Positions 1 through 9,267 of a stretch of DNA of 64,000 nucleotides are shown here, in pieces. This DNA is from Klebsiella sp. RHBSTW-00484. GTDB taxonomy: Bacteria; Pseudomonadota; Gammaproteobacteria; Enterobacterales; Enterobacteriaceae. The notes below the pieces were generated by a model that did no database searches, had not been told where the DNA came from, and worked only from the letters and a program-made list of their open reading frames with translations. The stretch's first letter is position 1; each line of letters starts with the position of its first letter. Both the position numbers and the translations under genes were made by a program. The stretch covers positions 4,836,001-4,900,000 of the forward strand of contig NZ_CP055481.1 in the NCBI RefSeq assembly GCF_013705725.1, written 5' to 3'.

Positions 1-173
1 TCGACCAGCCGCTCCAGTTCTTCGGTCACGATCTCGGGGCATATCCGGGACTGCGAATGGTGGTGTTCTCGCTGCTGCTGCTGATCATCATGCTGTTCGC
101 CCGCGAAGGTCTGCTGGGCAAAAAAGAGATTTGGCAAGTGGGTAAAAGGGGCCGTGGCTATGGCGCAAAATAA
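1..173 (+). CDS. LivM-type branched-chain amino acid ABC permease (3' end only)
   Basis: Only the last ~56 codons are in the window, read from position 3 to the TAA at 171-173. The visible tail has one hydrophobic segment (VVFSLLLLIIMLF) followed by AREGLLGKKEIW and a basic end. This is the usual C-terminus of LivM/BraE inner-membrane permeases of hydrophobic amino acid ABC transporters. Its stop codon lies inside the next ATPase gene, as in liv operons. Most of the gene is outside the window, so substrate specificity cannot be judged. Confidence 0.8.
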   Translation, partial: DQPLQFFGHDLGAYPGLRMVVFSLLLLIIMLFAREGLLGKKEIWQVGKRGRGYGAK

Positions 174-942
174 GGTCATTTTACAGGTACAGGACGTCAC
201 CATGCAGTTCGGTGGGCTGCGGGCCATCGACAACGTCAGTTTCCACGTCGACGAGGCGGAAATTTTTGGCCTGATTGGCCCCAACGGCGCGGGTAAAACC
301 ACTATGTTCAACGTGATTACCGCCAACTATAAACCGACCAGCGGCAGCGTGACCCTTGCGGGAAAATCGTTGAAAGGGCTGAAGCCGAACCAGGTGGTCA
401 ACGCCGGGATCGCCCGCACCTTTCAGAATATCCGCCTGTTTAACTCGATGACGGTATTAGAAAACGTGATGGTCGGCCTTGATAGCGCCAGCCGCTATTC
501 ACTGCTGGAAGCGGCGCTGCATATCGGCCGCTATTTCCCCGCTGAACGAGCGGCGAAGGCCAAGGCAATGGCGATTCTGGACGATATCGGCATCGCCCAT
601 TTCGCCGATATGCAGGCCACTAACCTCAGCTACGGCAACCAGCGTAAGGTCGAGATCGCCCGCGCGCTGGCGACATCGCCTAAGCTATTGCTGCTGGATG
701 AACCCGCTGCCGGGATGAACCCAAAAGAGACGGAAGATCTGGCGGACCTGATCTTCCGTATGCGTGACGACTACCAGCTCAGCGTGCTGTTAATTGAGCA
801 CGACATGCCGTTCGTCAACAAGCTGTGCGAGCGGGTGATGGTGCTGGAGTACGGTAAACCGCTGTTCAGCGGCCTGATGTCCGAAGCCATTGAGGATCCG
901 GAGGTGATTTCCGCTTACCTGGGGGACGTCCGTTATGCTTAG
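160..942 (+). CDS. LivG-type ABC transporter ATP-binding protein
   Basis: A 260-residue ATPase of the branched-chain amino acid (HAAT) family that would power import at the inner membrane with LivM/LivH-type permeases. Walker A GPNGAGKTT is at residues 40-48, followed by the signature LSYGNQRKVEIARAL and Walker B LLLLDEPAAG; the C-terminal AYLGD is typical of LivG. I chose ATG 160 rather than GTG 154 because the purine run AAAAGGGG ends 9-10 bases before ATG but only 3 before GTG. The gene overlaps the permease end by 14 bases and the LivF-type gene by 8, so the three are one operon. It could import another small substrate, since this family also includes urea and aromatic transporters. Confidence 0.88.
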   Translation: MAQNKVILQVQDVTMQFGGLRAIDNVSFHVDEAEIFGLIGPNGAGKTTMFNVITANYKPTSGSVTLAGKSLKGLKPNQVVNAGIARTFQNIRLFNSMTVLENVMVGLDSASRYSLLEAALHIGRYFPAERAAKAKAMAILDDIGIAHFADMQATNLSYGNQRKVEIARALATSPKLLLLDEPAAGMNPKETEDLADLIFRMRDDYQLSVLLIEHDMPFVNKLCERVMVLEYGKPLFSGLMSEAIEDPEVISAYLGDVRYA

Positions 943-1630
943 CGCGCGCGAGTTAAAAGTGTTTTACGGTGTGATTCAGGGACTGAAAGGCGTTGATATT
1001 GATATCAACGACCGGGAGATCGTGACCTTAATCGGCAGCAACGGCGCGGGGAAAACCTCAACCCTCAACGGTATCGTCAATCTGGTGCGTTCCACAGGGC
1101 GGGTGAAGTTTCTCAACGAGGATATTTCCCGCAGCCAGACGCACCAGATTGTGCGTCGGGGGCTGGCGCTGGTCCCCGAGGGGCGGCGCATCTTCACTAA
1201 CCTGACTATCGAAGAAAACCTGCGCATGGGGGCCTACAACAATCTCGCCGGATTCACCCGCCTGCGCGATCGCATGTACAGCCTGTTTCCCCGGCTCAAA
1301 GAGCGGCGTAATCAGATGGCGGGCACCATGAGCGGCGGCGAGCAGCAGATGCTGGCTATCTCCAGAGCGTTAATGAGCGAGCCGGTTTTACTGATGCTTG
1401 ATGAGCCAAGCCTCGGGCTGGCGCCGAAAATTGTCGGCGAGCTGTTCGCCACGATTAAGCAGCTGCGGGAGGAGAATATTACCGTGCTGCTGGTAGAACA
1501 GAACGCCACGGCGGCGTTGACTATCGCCGATCGCGCCTATGTGCTGGAGAATGGGAAGATTATGCTTTCCGGCCCGGCCCCGGAGGTGCTGGCAAATCCG
1601 GAAATTAAGCGGATGTATCTCGGCGGTTAA
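935..1630 (+). CDS. LivF-type ABC transporter ATP-binding protein
   Basis: A 231-residue second ATPase, slightly shorter than E. coli LivF (237). Walker A GSNGAGKT is at residues 34-41, followed by signature MSGGEQQMLAISRAL and Walker B LLMLDEPSLGL, with the expected conserved VPEGRRIF after the Q-loop region. It overlaps the LivG-type gene by 8 bases, which points to translational coupling and a LivG/LivF heterodimer. No substrate-binding protein follows, so livK/livH equivalents must lie upstream of the window or elsewhere. An imperfect GC-rich hairpin at about 1643-1696 may end the transcript, but it has no U-tract. Confidence 0.88.
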   Translation: MLSARELKVFYGVIQGLKGVDIDINDREIVTLIGSNGAGKTSTLNGIVNLVRSTGRVKFLNEDISRSQTHQIVRRGLALVPEGRRIFTNLTIEENLRMGAYNNLAGFTRLRDRMYSLFPRLKERRNQMAGTMSGGEQQMLAISRALMSEPVLLMLDEPSLGLAPKIVGELFATIKQLREENITVLLVEQNATAALTIADRAYVLENGKIMLSGPAPEVLANPEIKRMYLGG

Positions 1631-1748
1631 CACGAAAGCAAAGCTGTTCATGGCTGCGGCATCGCTTCCTGCGTCGCCGCAACCGCAAACAGCCTCTCGC
1701 TACACAAAGCACACCTCATTCCAGTAGGCTTCACGCGTCCTGCGCCGC

Positions 1749-1925
1749 TCAGTATGTTTTATCATGGCGAAACCACCTTGTTTCCACGTTACCGAGGTCA
1801 ATTCCGTAGAGACTGGCGACCGGTAATATCGCCTCCATCATGCGTTGGGTATCCTGCTGCCCGGCTTCACCGTTAGATAAAGATGCCAGCCAGCCCGTGA
1901 TGCGTTGCCATAGTGCCACTTTCAT
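1749..1925 (-). CDS. Predicted 58-residue small protein, function unknown
   Basis: The minus strand reads ATG at 1925 to TGA at 1749. Directly upstream is the very strong ribosome binding site CGGAGGAGAAAA, with GGAGGAG about 5 bases from the ATG. The product starts MKVALWQRITGWLASL, an amphipathic helix-like start, then a Gln/Asp-rich turn (NGEAGQQDTQ), a second hydrophobic stretch (AILPVASLYGIDL) and a basic tail (RWFRHDKTY). There is no signal peptide and no recognisable domain. It lies antisense to a longer but unconvincing plus-strand reading frame. The SD and compact structure are why I call it. I do not recognise the family. Confidence 0.5.
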   Translation of the reverse strand: MKVALWQRITGWLASLSNGEAGQQDTQRMMEAILPVASLYGIDLGNVETRWFRHDKTY

Positions 1926-2227
1926 TTTTCTCCTCCGTCGGGAAGCGTTTTGCTTGCGTCTATTTCAACCACAGTTGACGGCGGGCGGGAAATATCAATT
2001 CCTGATTTGTAATTCTGCGGGATGCATATTAGGGGTGAGAGGATGTTCCCGGAGGCGGTGCGGGCTACTTGTCCCTGGTTTGGTAGCACAGAGCCGGATA
2101 AACAATATCCACAACTTTGTTAAGTTCTTTTTCGTTATACATAAGAACTTTTTCTTCTTTGCCGCAGACGGTCAATTTGTGGGAGCGTGATTAACACAAA
2201 ACAAAACAGGGATTCAGGGGATAAATT
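1926..2227. other. Intergenic region upstream of the amino acid transporter
   Basis: About 300 bases without a convincing gene. It holds the leader of the minus-strand small ORF and the promoter region of the plus-strand transporter. GC-rich sequence at 2044-2080 (CCCGGAGGCGGTGCGGGCTAC) resembles half of a REP palindrome. A good Shine-Dalgarno (CAGGGGATAAATT) precedes ATG 2228. Confidence 0.4.
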
Positions 2228-3037
2228 ATGCGCATTGCAAAAACAAAAATCGCGCTGGCGCTGGGCATTCTGGTGCTCGCCGCGCAGGCTCAAGCCGACC
2301 AATTAGCCGATATCAAAGCCGCCGGGGTGGTCAAAGTCGCCACCTTCGACGCCAACCCGCCTTTCGGCTCGGTAGACCCGAAAACGCATAAAATCGTCGG
2401 CTACGACGTGGACTTCGCCGAAGCGCTGGCAAAATCTCTCGGCGTGAAGCTGGAACTGGTCGCCACTAACCCGGCTAACCGCATTCCGCTGCTGCAATCA
2501 GGTAAAGCCGATCTGATCGTTGCCGACATCACCATCACCCCGGAACGTGCACAGGTAATTGATTTCTCAACACCTTATTTCGTTACTGGCCAACAGTTCC
2601 TCGTCCCGGCCAAATCAGCAGATAAACTTGATGATTACAGCAAAGCGCGCATCGGTGCGGTAAAAGGCACCACCGGCGAGCAGGCGCTGCATCAGCGTTT
2701 TCCGCAATCTCGCGTGCTCTCTTATGACGATATTCCGCTGGCGCTGACCGCCCTGCGCAACGGTAACGTGCAGGCGATCACTCAGGACAGCACCATTCTC
2801 GCCGGGCTGCTGGCGGAAGCGCCGGACAAGGCGAACTTCAAAATCATTCCTGACCTGCTGAGCAAAGAAGAGATTGGCGTCGGTGTGAAGAAAGGCGAAC
2901 CGGCTTTGTTGAAAGCGGTGAACGACGAGCTGGTGAACCTGGAGAAATCCGGCGAAGCGGCCAAAATTTACGACGTCTGGTTTGGCCCGAGCACCAAAAC
3001 CCCGCAGCCGCGCGCCTTTACTATCGAAGCTAAATAA
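2228..3037 (+). CDS. Periplasmic polar amino acid-binding protein (family 3 SBP)
   Basis: A 269-residue secreted solute-binding protein. The Sec signal peptide MRIAKTKIALALGILVLAAQAQA is cut before Asp24. Family 3 hallmarks follow: DANPPFGSVDPKTHKIVGYDVDFAEALAKSLGVKLE, then ADITITPERAQVIDFSTPYF, and an Arg-rich substrate pocket segment (NRIPLLQSGKADLIV). This is the His/Arg/Glu/Gln-type binding protein class. It is the first gene of a four-gene operon with ATPase and two permeases, 14 bases before the ATPase. The exact amino acid cannot be told from the sequence. Confidence 0.9.
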   Translation: MRIAKTKIALALGILVLAAQAQADQLADIKAAGVVKVATFDANPPFGSVDPKTHKIVGYDVDFAEALAKSLGVKLELVATNPANRIPLLQSGKADLIVADITITPERAQVIDFSTPYFVTGQQFLVPAKSADKLDDYSKARIGAVKGTTGEQALHQRFPQSRVLSYDDIPLALTALRNGNVQAITQDSTILAGLLAEAPDKANFKIIPDLLSKEEIGVGVKKGEPALLKAVNDELVNLEKSGEAAKIYDVWFGPSTKTPQPRAFTIEAK

Positions 3038-3051
3038 GCAGAAAATACATT

Positions 3052-3870
3052 ATGTTATCGGCTCTATTTTCACGCTCCGCGGCATCGTCCGCGGATTTTT
3101 CGCACCTAAAGCGCGCAAGTATTGAGTTCCGCGATGTCGCCAAAAGCTACGGCGATCATCGGGTACTGAACGGCGTTAATTTGCAGGTCGAACCCGGCGA
3201 AGTGGTGGCAATCCTCGGCCCTTCGGGATCGGGAAAATCAACCCTGATCCGTCTGATCAACCAGTTGGAATCCCTCAGCGGCGGCGAGATCCTGATCGAC
3301 GGCAAACCGACGCGTAAGCTCACCGGCAGCGCCCTGCGCCAGCTGCGCAGCCGGGTCGGCTTTGTCTTTCAACAGTTTAATCTCTACGCCCACCTGACGG
3401 CGCAGGAGAATATTACCCTCGCGCTGGAGCGGGTTCACGGCTGGGGCAAAAGCGCCGCCCGCGAACGCGCGTTAGCGCTGCTCAAACAGGTTGGTCTCGA
3501 AGATAAAGCCCAACAGATGCCCGCCCAGCTCTCCGGCGGTCAGCAGCAGCGGGTAGCTATCGCCCGCGCCCTCGCCTCCTCACCGCAAATCATCCTGTTC
3601 GATGAACCGACATCAGCGCTGGACCCGGAAATGATCGGCGAAGTCTTACAGGTGATGAAAACCCTCGCCCATAGCGGGATCACCATGGTGGTGGTGACGC
3701 ACGAGATGCAGTTCGCCCGCGAGATTGCAGACCGGGTGGTGTTTATCGACGGCGGCGATATTCTCGAAGTCGCACCGCCGGCCGAGTTCTTCGCCCGACC
3801 GCAGCACGCCCGCACCCGTCGTTTTCTGCAAAAGGTGCTCGACCCGCTGCACCAGGAGAGTGAGGCGTGA
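3052..3870 (+). CDS. Polar amino acid ABC transporter ATP-binding protein
   Basis: A 272-residue ATPase of the GlnQ/HisP/GltL class. About 20 extra N-terminal residues precede the usual start (conserved core begins IEFRDVAKSYGDH). Walker A GPSGSGKS is at residues 56-63, the signature LSGGQQQRVAIARAL starts near residue 160, and Walker B IILFDEPTSALDPE is near 181. The H-loop sits in VVVTHEMQFAREIADRVVFIDGG, a stretch highly typical of polar amino acid importers. Its stop overlaps the GTG start of the next permease, so translation is coupled. Confidence 0.92.
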   Translation: MLSALFSRSAASSADFSHLKRASIEFRDVAKSYGDHRVLNGVNLQVEPGEVVAILGPSGSGKSTLIRLINQLESLSGGEILIDGKPTRKLTGSALRQLRSRVGFVFQQFNLYAHLTAQENITLALERVHGWGKSAARERALALLKQVGLEDKAQQMPAQLSGGQQQRVAIARALASSPQIILFDEPTSALDPEMIGEVLQVMKTLAHSGITMVVVTHEMQFAREIADRVVFIDGGDILEVAPPAEFFARPQHARTRRFLQKVLDPLHQESEA

Positions 3871-4619
3871 TCCCGCATCTCGACTGGCACGGCGTGCTGA
3901 GCGGGCAGCCGCTGCAATGGATAATCTCCGGTTTTCTCACCACCGTCTGGGTTAGCGTCGCCGGGATGATTCTGGCGACCGCGCTGGCTATCCTGCTGCT
4001 GGCGCTGCGCCTCGGCGGCGGTCGGCCCGGACGCTGGCTGGTGGCGGCCTGGGTTTCACTGTTTCGCAATACGCCGCTGCTGGTTCAACTGCTGTTCTGG
4101 TATTTTGCCGCCTGGAATCTGCTGCCGCTTGGGGCACGGGATTTTATCAACGACGAACATAGCTGGTCGATTCTGCCGGGCAACGTCTGGTGGCTAACGC
4201 CGGAGTTTCTCTGCTCAATGTGGGGACTCGGGGTCTTTACCTCGGCGTTTCTGATTGAGGAGATCGCCTCCGGATTACGCGCCGTTAGCCATGGTCAGCG
4301 GGAAGCAGCGCTGTCGCAGGGGTTCACACCCTGGCAAGAGCTGCGCCACATTCTGCTGCCGCAGGGGCTGGCTAACGCCTGGCAGCCGATTATCGGCCAA
4401 TATCTGAACCTGATGAAGCTCTCTTCGCTGGCGAGCGGCATCGGCTTTGCCGAACTCACCTATCAGGTGCGGCAAATTGAGAGCTACAACGCGCATGCGC
4501 TGGAGGCCTTTGCCGTCGGCACCGTGCTGTATCTGGCGCTTGGCGTGGTCATGGGCGTGGCGCTGACGCGTTTCGGTCCGGGAAAACATCAGCAAAGGAG
4601 AGCCGGGTATGAACGCTAA
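3867..4619 (+). CDS. Polar amino acid ABC transporter permease 1 (HisQ/GltJ type)
   Basis: A 250-residue inner-membrane permease with about five hydrophobic segments and the EAA cytoplasmic loop (EAALSQGFTPWQELRHILLPQG), which docks on the ATPase. Translation begins at GTG 3867, overlapping the ATPase stop by four bases (GTGA), after the ribosome binding sequence CAGGAG. A hydrophilic insert (GARDFINDEHSWSILPGNVWWLTPEF) lies between the second and third membrane segments; similar inserts occur in GltJ-like permeases. It would pair with the next permease as a heterodimer. It ends 11 bases inside the next gene. Confidence 0.9.
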   Translation: MIPHLDWHGVLSGQPLQWIISGFLTTVWVSVAGMILATALAILLLALRLGGGRPGRWLVAAWVSLFRNTPLLVQLLFWYFAAWNLLPLGARDFINDEHSWSILPGNVWWLTPEFLCSMWGLGVFTSAFLIEEIASGLRAVSHGQREAALSQGFTPWQELRHILLPQGLANAWQPIIGQYLNLMKLSSLASGIGFAELTYQVRQIESYNAHALEAFAVGTVLYLALGVVMGVALTRFGPGKHQQRRAGYER

Positions 4620-5292
4620 TCTGGCGGTGATTGTCGATAACCTCGACTATCTGCTGTGGGGACGACTGGCGGACGGTATTCCCGGCGGCGTGGTGTTAAC
4701 GCTGCTGATGGCTATCGGCGCCGCCGCGCTGGCGCTGCCCGGCGGGGTGCTGTTGGCGGGTATCGCCTGGCGCTACGGCGGGATCGTGCGGCGATTATTA
4801 TTTCTGTGGGCGGAAATCATTCGCGGCATTCCGCTGATTTTCGTGATTTTCTGGCTGTGGTATCTGCTGCCAATGCTTACCGGCAGCGACCTGCCGGGGG
4901 CGGTGACCGTCACGGTAGCGCTGGCGTGGTTTACCGCCGCCTCGGTGATGCACTCGGTGCTGGCTGGCCTGCAATCGCTGCCGCACGGGCAGTACGAAGC
5001 GGCGCTGACCCAGGGGTTTGCTCCCGGACAAACGCTGCGCCTGATCCTGCTGCCGCAGGCGTTACGCAATGTTCAGCCGTCACTGGTCGGGATATTTATC
5101 GGCCTGCTCAAAGACACTTCGCTGGCCTTTATCGTCAATGTACCGGAACTGACCACCGTCGCCGGGCAGGTCAATAACCGCGTGCAGATATATCCGCTGG
5201 CGATTTTTGTCTTTACCGGCGCGGTTTATTACCTGCTGTGCTGCGGCCTGAGCCTGCTGGCAAATCGTCGGTATACGAGAGCAGCCGGGTAA
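4609..5292 (+). CDS. Polar amino acid ABC transporter permease 2 (HisM/GltK type)
   Basis: A 227-residue membrane permease, the partner of the preceding one. It contains the EAA loop EAALTQGFAPGQTLRLILLPQALRN and the segment RGIPLIFVIFWLWYLLP typical of this family. ATG 4609 follows AAAGGAGAGCCGGGT, a strong ribosome binding site located inside the upstream gene. Together the four genes encode one periplasmic-binding-protein-dependent importer for a polar amino acid. No regulator is adjacent. Confidence 0.9.
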   Translation: MNANLAVIVDNLDYLLWGRLADGIPGGVVLTLLMAIGAAALALPGGVLLAGIAWRYGGIVRRLLFLWAEIIRGIPLIFVIFWLWYLLPMLTGSDLPGAVTVTVALAWFTAASVMHSVLAGLQSLPHGQYEAALTQGFAPGQTLRLILLPQALRNVQPSLVGIFIGLLKDTSLAFIVNVPELTTVAGQVNNRVQIYPLAIFVFTGAVYYLLCCGLSLLANRRYTRAAG

Positions 5293-5300
5293 ATCATTCG

Positions 5301-5332
5301 ACATGGCGCGGTTAATTGATATCGCGCCATGT
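5301..5332 (+). terminator. Candidate terminator after the amino acid transporter operon
   Basis: Perfect 10-bp inverted repeat ACATGGCGCG (5301-5310) and CGCGCCATGT (5323-5332), starting nine bases after the last permease stop. The downstream run is short (TGCTTT), so it may be a weak intrinsic terminator or an mRNA-stabilising hairpin. Confidence 0.55.
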
Positions 5333-5470
5333 TGCTTTAACGTGGATTTTTATGGCTATCCTGAGGTGATACAGGTCAGCGCGGAGTACATACAGGAAAA
5401 TACAATGACCAAATCAAGGGTAATATTTTATATTTAATACTGATTGCTATTTAAGGGTGTGTGAATCCTC

Positions 5471-5674
5471 TATACCCTAAATAATTCGAGTCGCAGGCAG
5501 GCGGCAAGGAAGTGGATCCCGATGAGTTTACTCTGATAAGTGATTCGGGTAAGCGACAAATCTGCCGGGAGCAGATGTGAACGTCGCTTGCGACGGCCCG
5601 CCAGGGCGAGGCCCATGAATGGGCCGAGTCATCCGCAGCCAACACACATGCCACTTGAAGTGTGATGGGTATAT
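5471..5674 (+). repeat. ERIC/IRU-type intergenic repeat, copy 1
   Basis: A ~204-bp palindromic element running from TATACCCTAAATAATTCGAG to TTGAAGTGTGATGGGTATA, so its ends are imperfect inverted repeats. Its interior carries the complementary block GGGCGAGGCCCAT...ATGGGCCGAG. The same element occurs in the same orientation at 14469-14668, where it contains the ERIC core more clearly. Reading frames across it are repeat translations, not genes. Confidence 0.8.
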
Positions 5675-5718
5675 ACATTTCAAAAATCACCCTCAGGATA
5701 TTATTAACAAAAACACTA

Positions 5719-6261
5719 TCAAATGGCTATTCGATTTATCTTTGAATACAGCTTCCCCTCAGCATTGCGCTGATGGGTATATACCGTTTTCACACTGCAA
5801 TTTTCTATTCTGGCAATTGATTTAGGCTGCATGCCTTGCGCAAGGAGACCAATAATCTGCATCTCTTTTTTGGTCATTTTTCCTTTTTTAATATCCGTGC
5901 GCAGAAATCTACCATTTATTACCCGAGCTAATTCATAGCGGACATTGCGTAGCGAACCAGCGTAAACCACACCTCTGGCCTGGCTATTAAAATACCAATA
6001 ATTAGCCAACGCCTCCAACCGGGTAGCGGCAATTAATACCACCTGTTTTTTCTCTGTTTTCCTCAACCATTGCTGCTCATGGCTGATAAAGTGGCTCATA
6101 AATTTTGGGCTAATATTAATAAATATAAAATCTTCCCGTATAGTTTCCAGGGAAGGGTAAATTAAATCTCTAATCTCAAAAATAATCTCGGATAATCCAT
6201 CAGCAAAGTAGCGATCTTCCTTTGGCCAGATGCATGACCTTAAATCAGATTGATAGTCCAT
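5719..6261 (-). CDS. EcpR-like LuxR-family transcriptional regulator (second copy)
   Basis: A 180-residue protein with a C-terminal LuxR-type helix-turn-helix at about residues 118-175 ([15 protein letters not shown], then [20 protein letters not shown]). It is a clear paralogue of the EcpR encoded at 13285-13827: same length, the same CIWP start region, FIFINIS/FVFINLS and [23 protein letters not shown] blocks, and nearly identical recognition helix. It lies 690 bases beyond ecpE in the same direction. A purine-rich GGAGGA sits about 13 bases upstream of ATG 6261, further than ideal. It probably binds the same or similar DNA as EcpR. E. coli has only the one ecpR at this locus. Confidence 0.85.
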   Translation of the reverse strand: MDYQSDLRSCIWPKEDRYFADGLSEIIFEIRDLIYPSLETIREDFIFINISPKFMSHFISHEQQWLRKTEKKQVVLIAATRLEALANYWYFNSQARGVVYAGSLRNVRYELARVINGRFLRTDIKKGKMTKKEMQIIGLLAQGMQPKSIARIENCSVKTVYTHQRNAEGKLYSKINRIAI

Positions 6262-6950
6262 ATATCACGCGTTCCTCCTCCATGATCTTACCGATCTCCC
6301 CTAACGCTAAAATGGGACAGAAGGCGGTTATTCCCCCTTCCTGAGTAAAAAAACAAATATACACAGAAAAAACAATCCATTTCGTGCATAAATCAAAATA
6401 AAACATAGATAAAACGAATAATCACTATATACACACAGAATAAAAAATGAAATATCTCTTCTGCCATTAAGAATCTATGTGTTTAATTAACATGAGTCAA
6501 TATGAAGGGCCGGTTAAATCTTAATTCACACACCAAGCATTAGAACAACTGAAATAAAATAACAAAAAAAGTTAGAAATACTTAACTAAATAAAATTAAG
6601 CACAGAGGAAGAAACAGATAAATATCAACAAGATAAGAAAAAATGATTAAATGGAAAAATTCTCAATTCACTCTACCCAGGAATTTTACCGAAGTTCATT
6701 CGGAATTCCTTTAGGAATAATGGAATAAATAAAGAATATAAATAACAAAAGATAAAATAAAAGACAGCGTGAATCATTCTATTGAAGAATATTATATATA
6801 TTCGGGATACAAAAATACCATTTCATAATATTCATAAAAGGTGGAATTCGATCCGGGTTACTGAACAAAAAATAGACAAAGGAACATCATGAATCCAGAA
6901 CAGATCATTTGAGATTATGAGTTAACTCACGTTTACCTGAGTGTACCCGG
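6262..6950. other. AT-rich region between ecpE and the second EcpR-like gene
   Basis: About 690 bases, strikingly AT-rich, without a convincing gene. It should carry the promoter of the minus-strand EcpR-like gene. At 6705-6718 is the inverted repeat ATTCC-TTTA-GGAAT, a pair of opposed TTCCT-type half sites. EcpR of E. coli is reported to bind TTCCT motifs, so this may be an operator (inference). Such AT-rich DNA is typical of H-NS targets. Confidence 0.5.
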
Positions 6951-7655
6951 CTACTTCACCGGGCAATCGTCAGTCATTTTAATAAATTTATCGTTATAGA
7001 TGATGTAGTGGTTCCCAGGCTGGCGCAGCGTAGCCTGCCGGACAACGTCGCCGGGACGTAAATACCATGCATCTCCCTCCTCTTCCGTCGTGTCACATCC
7101 GGGCTTGATCAGCAGCTTAAACCAGGTGTTACCGGTATTGCTGACGGTACCCGCCGCACGATCAAAAAACCACTTGAACTGCACCTGGCGCGGGCGTACG
7201 ACCAGGATGGTATCTATCACCACCACAGGTTCCATGCTGACCTCGGTACCGCCGGGATTGCGCATCACGTAGTTACGCGACGGAATTTCACGAAATGAAA
7301 CCCGATAATAGCGTTCGCGATTGTCTTTCGGACCGTGGTAGTAAAACTTAAAATATTCGCTCTCGCCTGCCTGTAACGTCAGCTGACGTGGGGCAAACAG
7401 CAGCTCGCCATCTGCCGGGCGTGAACGCACTTCTTTGCCGCCAGGGCGGTCAATCGCCACGATTGAAACGCGGTACAGGCGCGCGCTTTTGTTATTATTT
7501 ATCACCCGCTTAGCGGCAAATTCTGCGTCTGCCGCCAGCGAAAAGGTTAAGTTGCCGACGGAGATAGCCTGCGCCGCTGAGGATGCCCACAGCGCCAGCA
7601 GGCAGAAGGCTGTTGGCAGCCAATTAATTAATGTTACGCCACGTCGCCTGGACAT
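6951..7655 (-). CDS. ecpE: EcpE, periplasmic pilus assembly chaperone
   Basis: A 234-residue secreted chaperone-like protein of the alternate chaperone-usher Ecp (Mat) pilus. Signal peptide MSRRRG...SSAAQA, then [21 protein letters not shown] as in E. coli EcpE. An Ig-like chaperone fold is suggested by [42 protein letters not shown] chose ATG 7655 over the longer frame (7673) because CAGGAG lies 7-8 bases upstream and the E. coli protein also starts near an RRRG motif. It overlaps ecpD by 32 bases and is the last ecp gene. Confidence 0.93.
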   Translation of the reverse strand: MSRRRGVTLINWLPTAFCLLALWASSAAQAISVGNLTFSLAADAEFAAKRVINNNKSARLYRVSIVAIDRPGGKEVRSRPADGELLFAPRQLTLQAGESEYFKFYYHGPKDNRERYYRVSFREIPSRNYVMRNPGGTEVSMEPVVVIDTILVVRPRQVQFKWFFDRAAGTVSNTGNTWFKLLIKPGCDTTEEEGDAWYLRPGDVVRQATLRQPGNHYIIYNDKFIKMTDDCPVK

Positions 7656-9267
7656 GAATCTCTCCTGAAGCACTCACTTCACCAAACCAGCCGTTATTCT
7701 CTACCGTGCGCAGCGATATATCGTTATTCATCGGAATCGAAAACTTCACCGTTGTTTTATCCATCTGTCCCGTATCGCCGGAAATATCGGCCCATGGGGT
7801 GGTTAACCATAATGCGTCGGTCATATCGCGCCAGGTATCATCGCACCCGGCATCATAAGTTTTGGTGGTTCCTGCCCGGGTAAGAAATGCCAGCGTCGCC
7901 GGGAACGGTACTCTCGACGTCCCGTCAGGGGAACTAAAAATACAGTATGAACGCCCACCAATAACCTGTGCCGGACCGGTCACTTTAATTAGCACTTCAT
8001 CGGCGGCGGTTTTACCGCTGGTCGTGACAATATAGCCGAAGTCCAGCGACGGTTCGCCGCTGCCAACATATCCTTCACGGGTTGGAGCAGAAGTATATTC
8101 ATCGGAAATAATACTGATGCTGAAATCACGCGGTTTAATAATCAGCGTATTGGAGGTAGAAAACTCATACCAACCTGACTCCGGCGAGGTAGTGTTATAA
8201 AAACGGAAATTAAATAAATCTTTCGTATTAACATCACTGATGCCGAGATTCACCATCTGCTTAAAAAAGTTACTCGAGAAGAAAACATAGACTGAATCAG
8301 AGGATTTCATCTCATTGAACGTGTAGTACTGGGCAATGCCGTTAACCGGTTTCCATGAATTACCGTTCAGGCTGAACTGCATATCATAGGTACCCACCGC
8401 GGAAGCCAGCGACGAGTTGCTGATAGCTGGGAAAATATGAATAGAAGTATTACTCAGGCCGTTGGTTTGCAAATTGTAGTTCACCATTTTGCAGCTCAGG
8501 CCGGAACGGGTACCGATAGTTTGCGTCCGGCAATCGGCATTCCCCTCCCCCAGCGTTGGCACACCATCGCTATTAATAAACACTTCCGCCAGCGCATGGG
8601 TGTTAATTAGCTTTAGGCTTGCGGCTTTGGTATGAGTGACTTTACGCACGTACCAGCTTCCTGAAGCCTGATCTTTACAACGCGCGCCACTGCTGGCGTC
8701 ATAGTTGACCGAGGTCTGACAGGAGTTGATGGTCATAGAGAAGCTGCTGCCGACCGACATCTGCTGCAGATACTGGTAGAAAGCGTCAGACATCATGCCG
8801 TGCATCCACTTTTGCCCGCCAGGCGTCACCGTCGCGCCATAGAAACCGCTGGCATCGGTGGTTTGCGGCTGAATCAGACTGGTGGTCATATTGCAGCCCG
8901 CATACCAGTTAATACAGCGCAGGCCCTGTAACGGATGAGATGTGGGGGAGTTATCGAACCACATATCAAACTTCCAGTTGGCAATCAGGCCCGTGTTATA
9001 GCCATTGTCGATATAGCCCAGACTCTGCTGATAGATAGTGCCCGAGCCGTTATATTTCAGCCCGGTCCAGCGGTTAGCCCCGGTCATACGCGGGTCTAAG
9101 CCGCCGCCAGGGGTAACAAAGAAGTTATCATCCGAGTTATTTTCGACGAACACAAACTGCATGGCCGCCGCATCCGGCCAGGTGGTTTTTGAGACCGCAG
9201 CATAGGTCCGGGTCACGCAGAGCGCCGCCGTTATCATCACTAAATATGCCAGCCACTTAGCTTTCAT
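7624..9267 (-). CDS. ecpD: EcpD, pilus tip adhesin/minor subunit
   Basis: A 547-residue protein, the same length as E. coli EcpD, the polymerising tip adhesin of the E. coli common pilus. Signal peptide [23 protein letters not shown]. Cysteine pairs are spread along the mature chain ([42 protein letters not shown]...GC), consistent with disulfide-bonded secreted domains. The start at 9267 is fixed by ACAGGAGAAGGTA just upstream; a longer frame to 9327 would run into ecpC. It overlaps the usher gene by 11 bases. Confidence 0.93.
   Translation of the reverse strand: MKAKWLAYLVMITAALCVTRTYAAVSKTTWPDAAAMQFVFVENNSDDNFFVTPGGGLDPRMTGANRWTGLKYNGSGTIYQQSLGYIDNGYNTGLIANWKFDMWFDNSPTSHPLQGLRCINWYAGCNMTTSLIQPQTTDASGFYGATVTPGGQKWMHGMMSDAFYQYLQQMSVGSSFSMTINSCQTSVNYDASSGARCKDQASGSWYVRKVTHTKAASLKLINTHALAEVFINSDGVPTLGEGNADCRTQTIGTRSGLSCKMVNYNLQTNGLSNTSIHIFPAISNSSLASAVGTYDMQFSLNGNSWKPVNGIAQYYTFNEMKSSDSVYVFFSSNFFKQMVNLGISDVNTKDLFNFRFYNTTSPESGWYEFSTSNTLIIKPRDFSISIISDEYTSAPTREGYVGSGEPSLDFGYIVTTSGKTAADEVLIKVTGPAQVIGGRSYCIFSSPDGTSRVPFPATLAFLTRAGTTKTYDAGCDDTWRDMTDALWLTTPWADISGDTGQMDKTTVKFSIPMNNDISLRTVENNGWFGEVSASGEIHVQATWRNIN

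Noticed and set aside
1840..2190. 116-codon plus-strand frame between the two amino acid transporters
   Set aside because: No ribosome binding site, low-complexity tail (FFFVIHKNFFFF), and it lies antisense to the better-initiated 58-codon minus-strand ORF.
5451..5690. 79-codon minus-strand frame over the first ERIC-type repeat
   Set aside because: It is the translation of the repeat itself; a similar frame appears over the second copy at 14566-14838.
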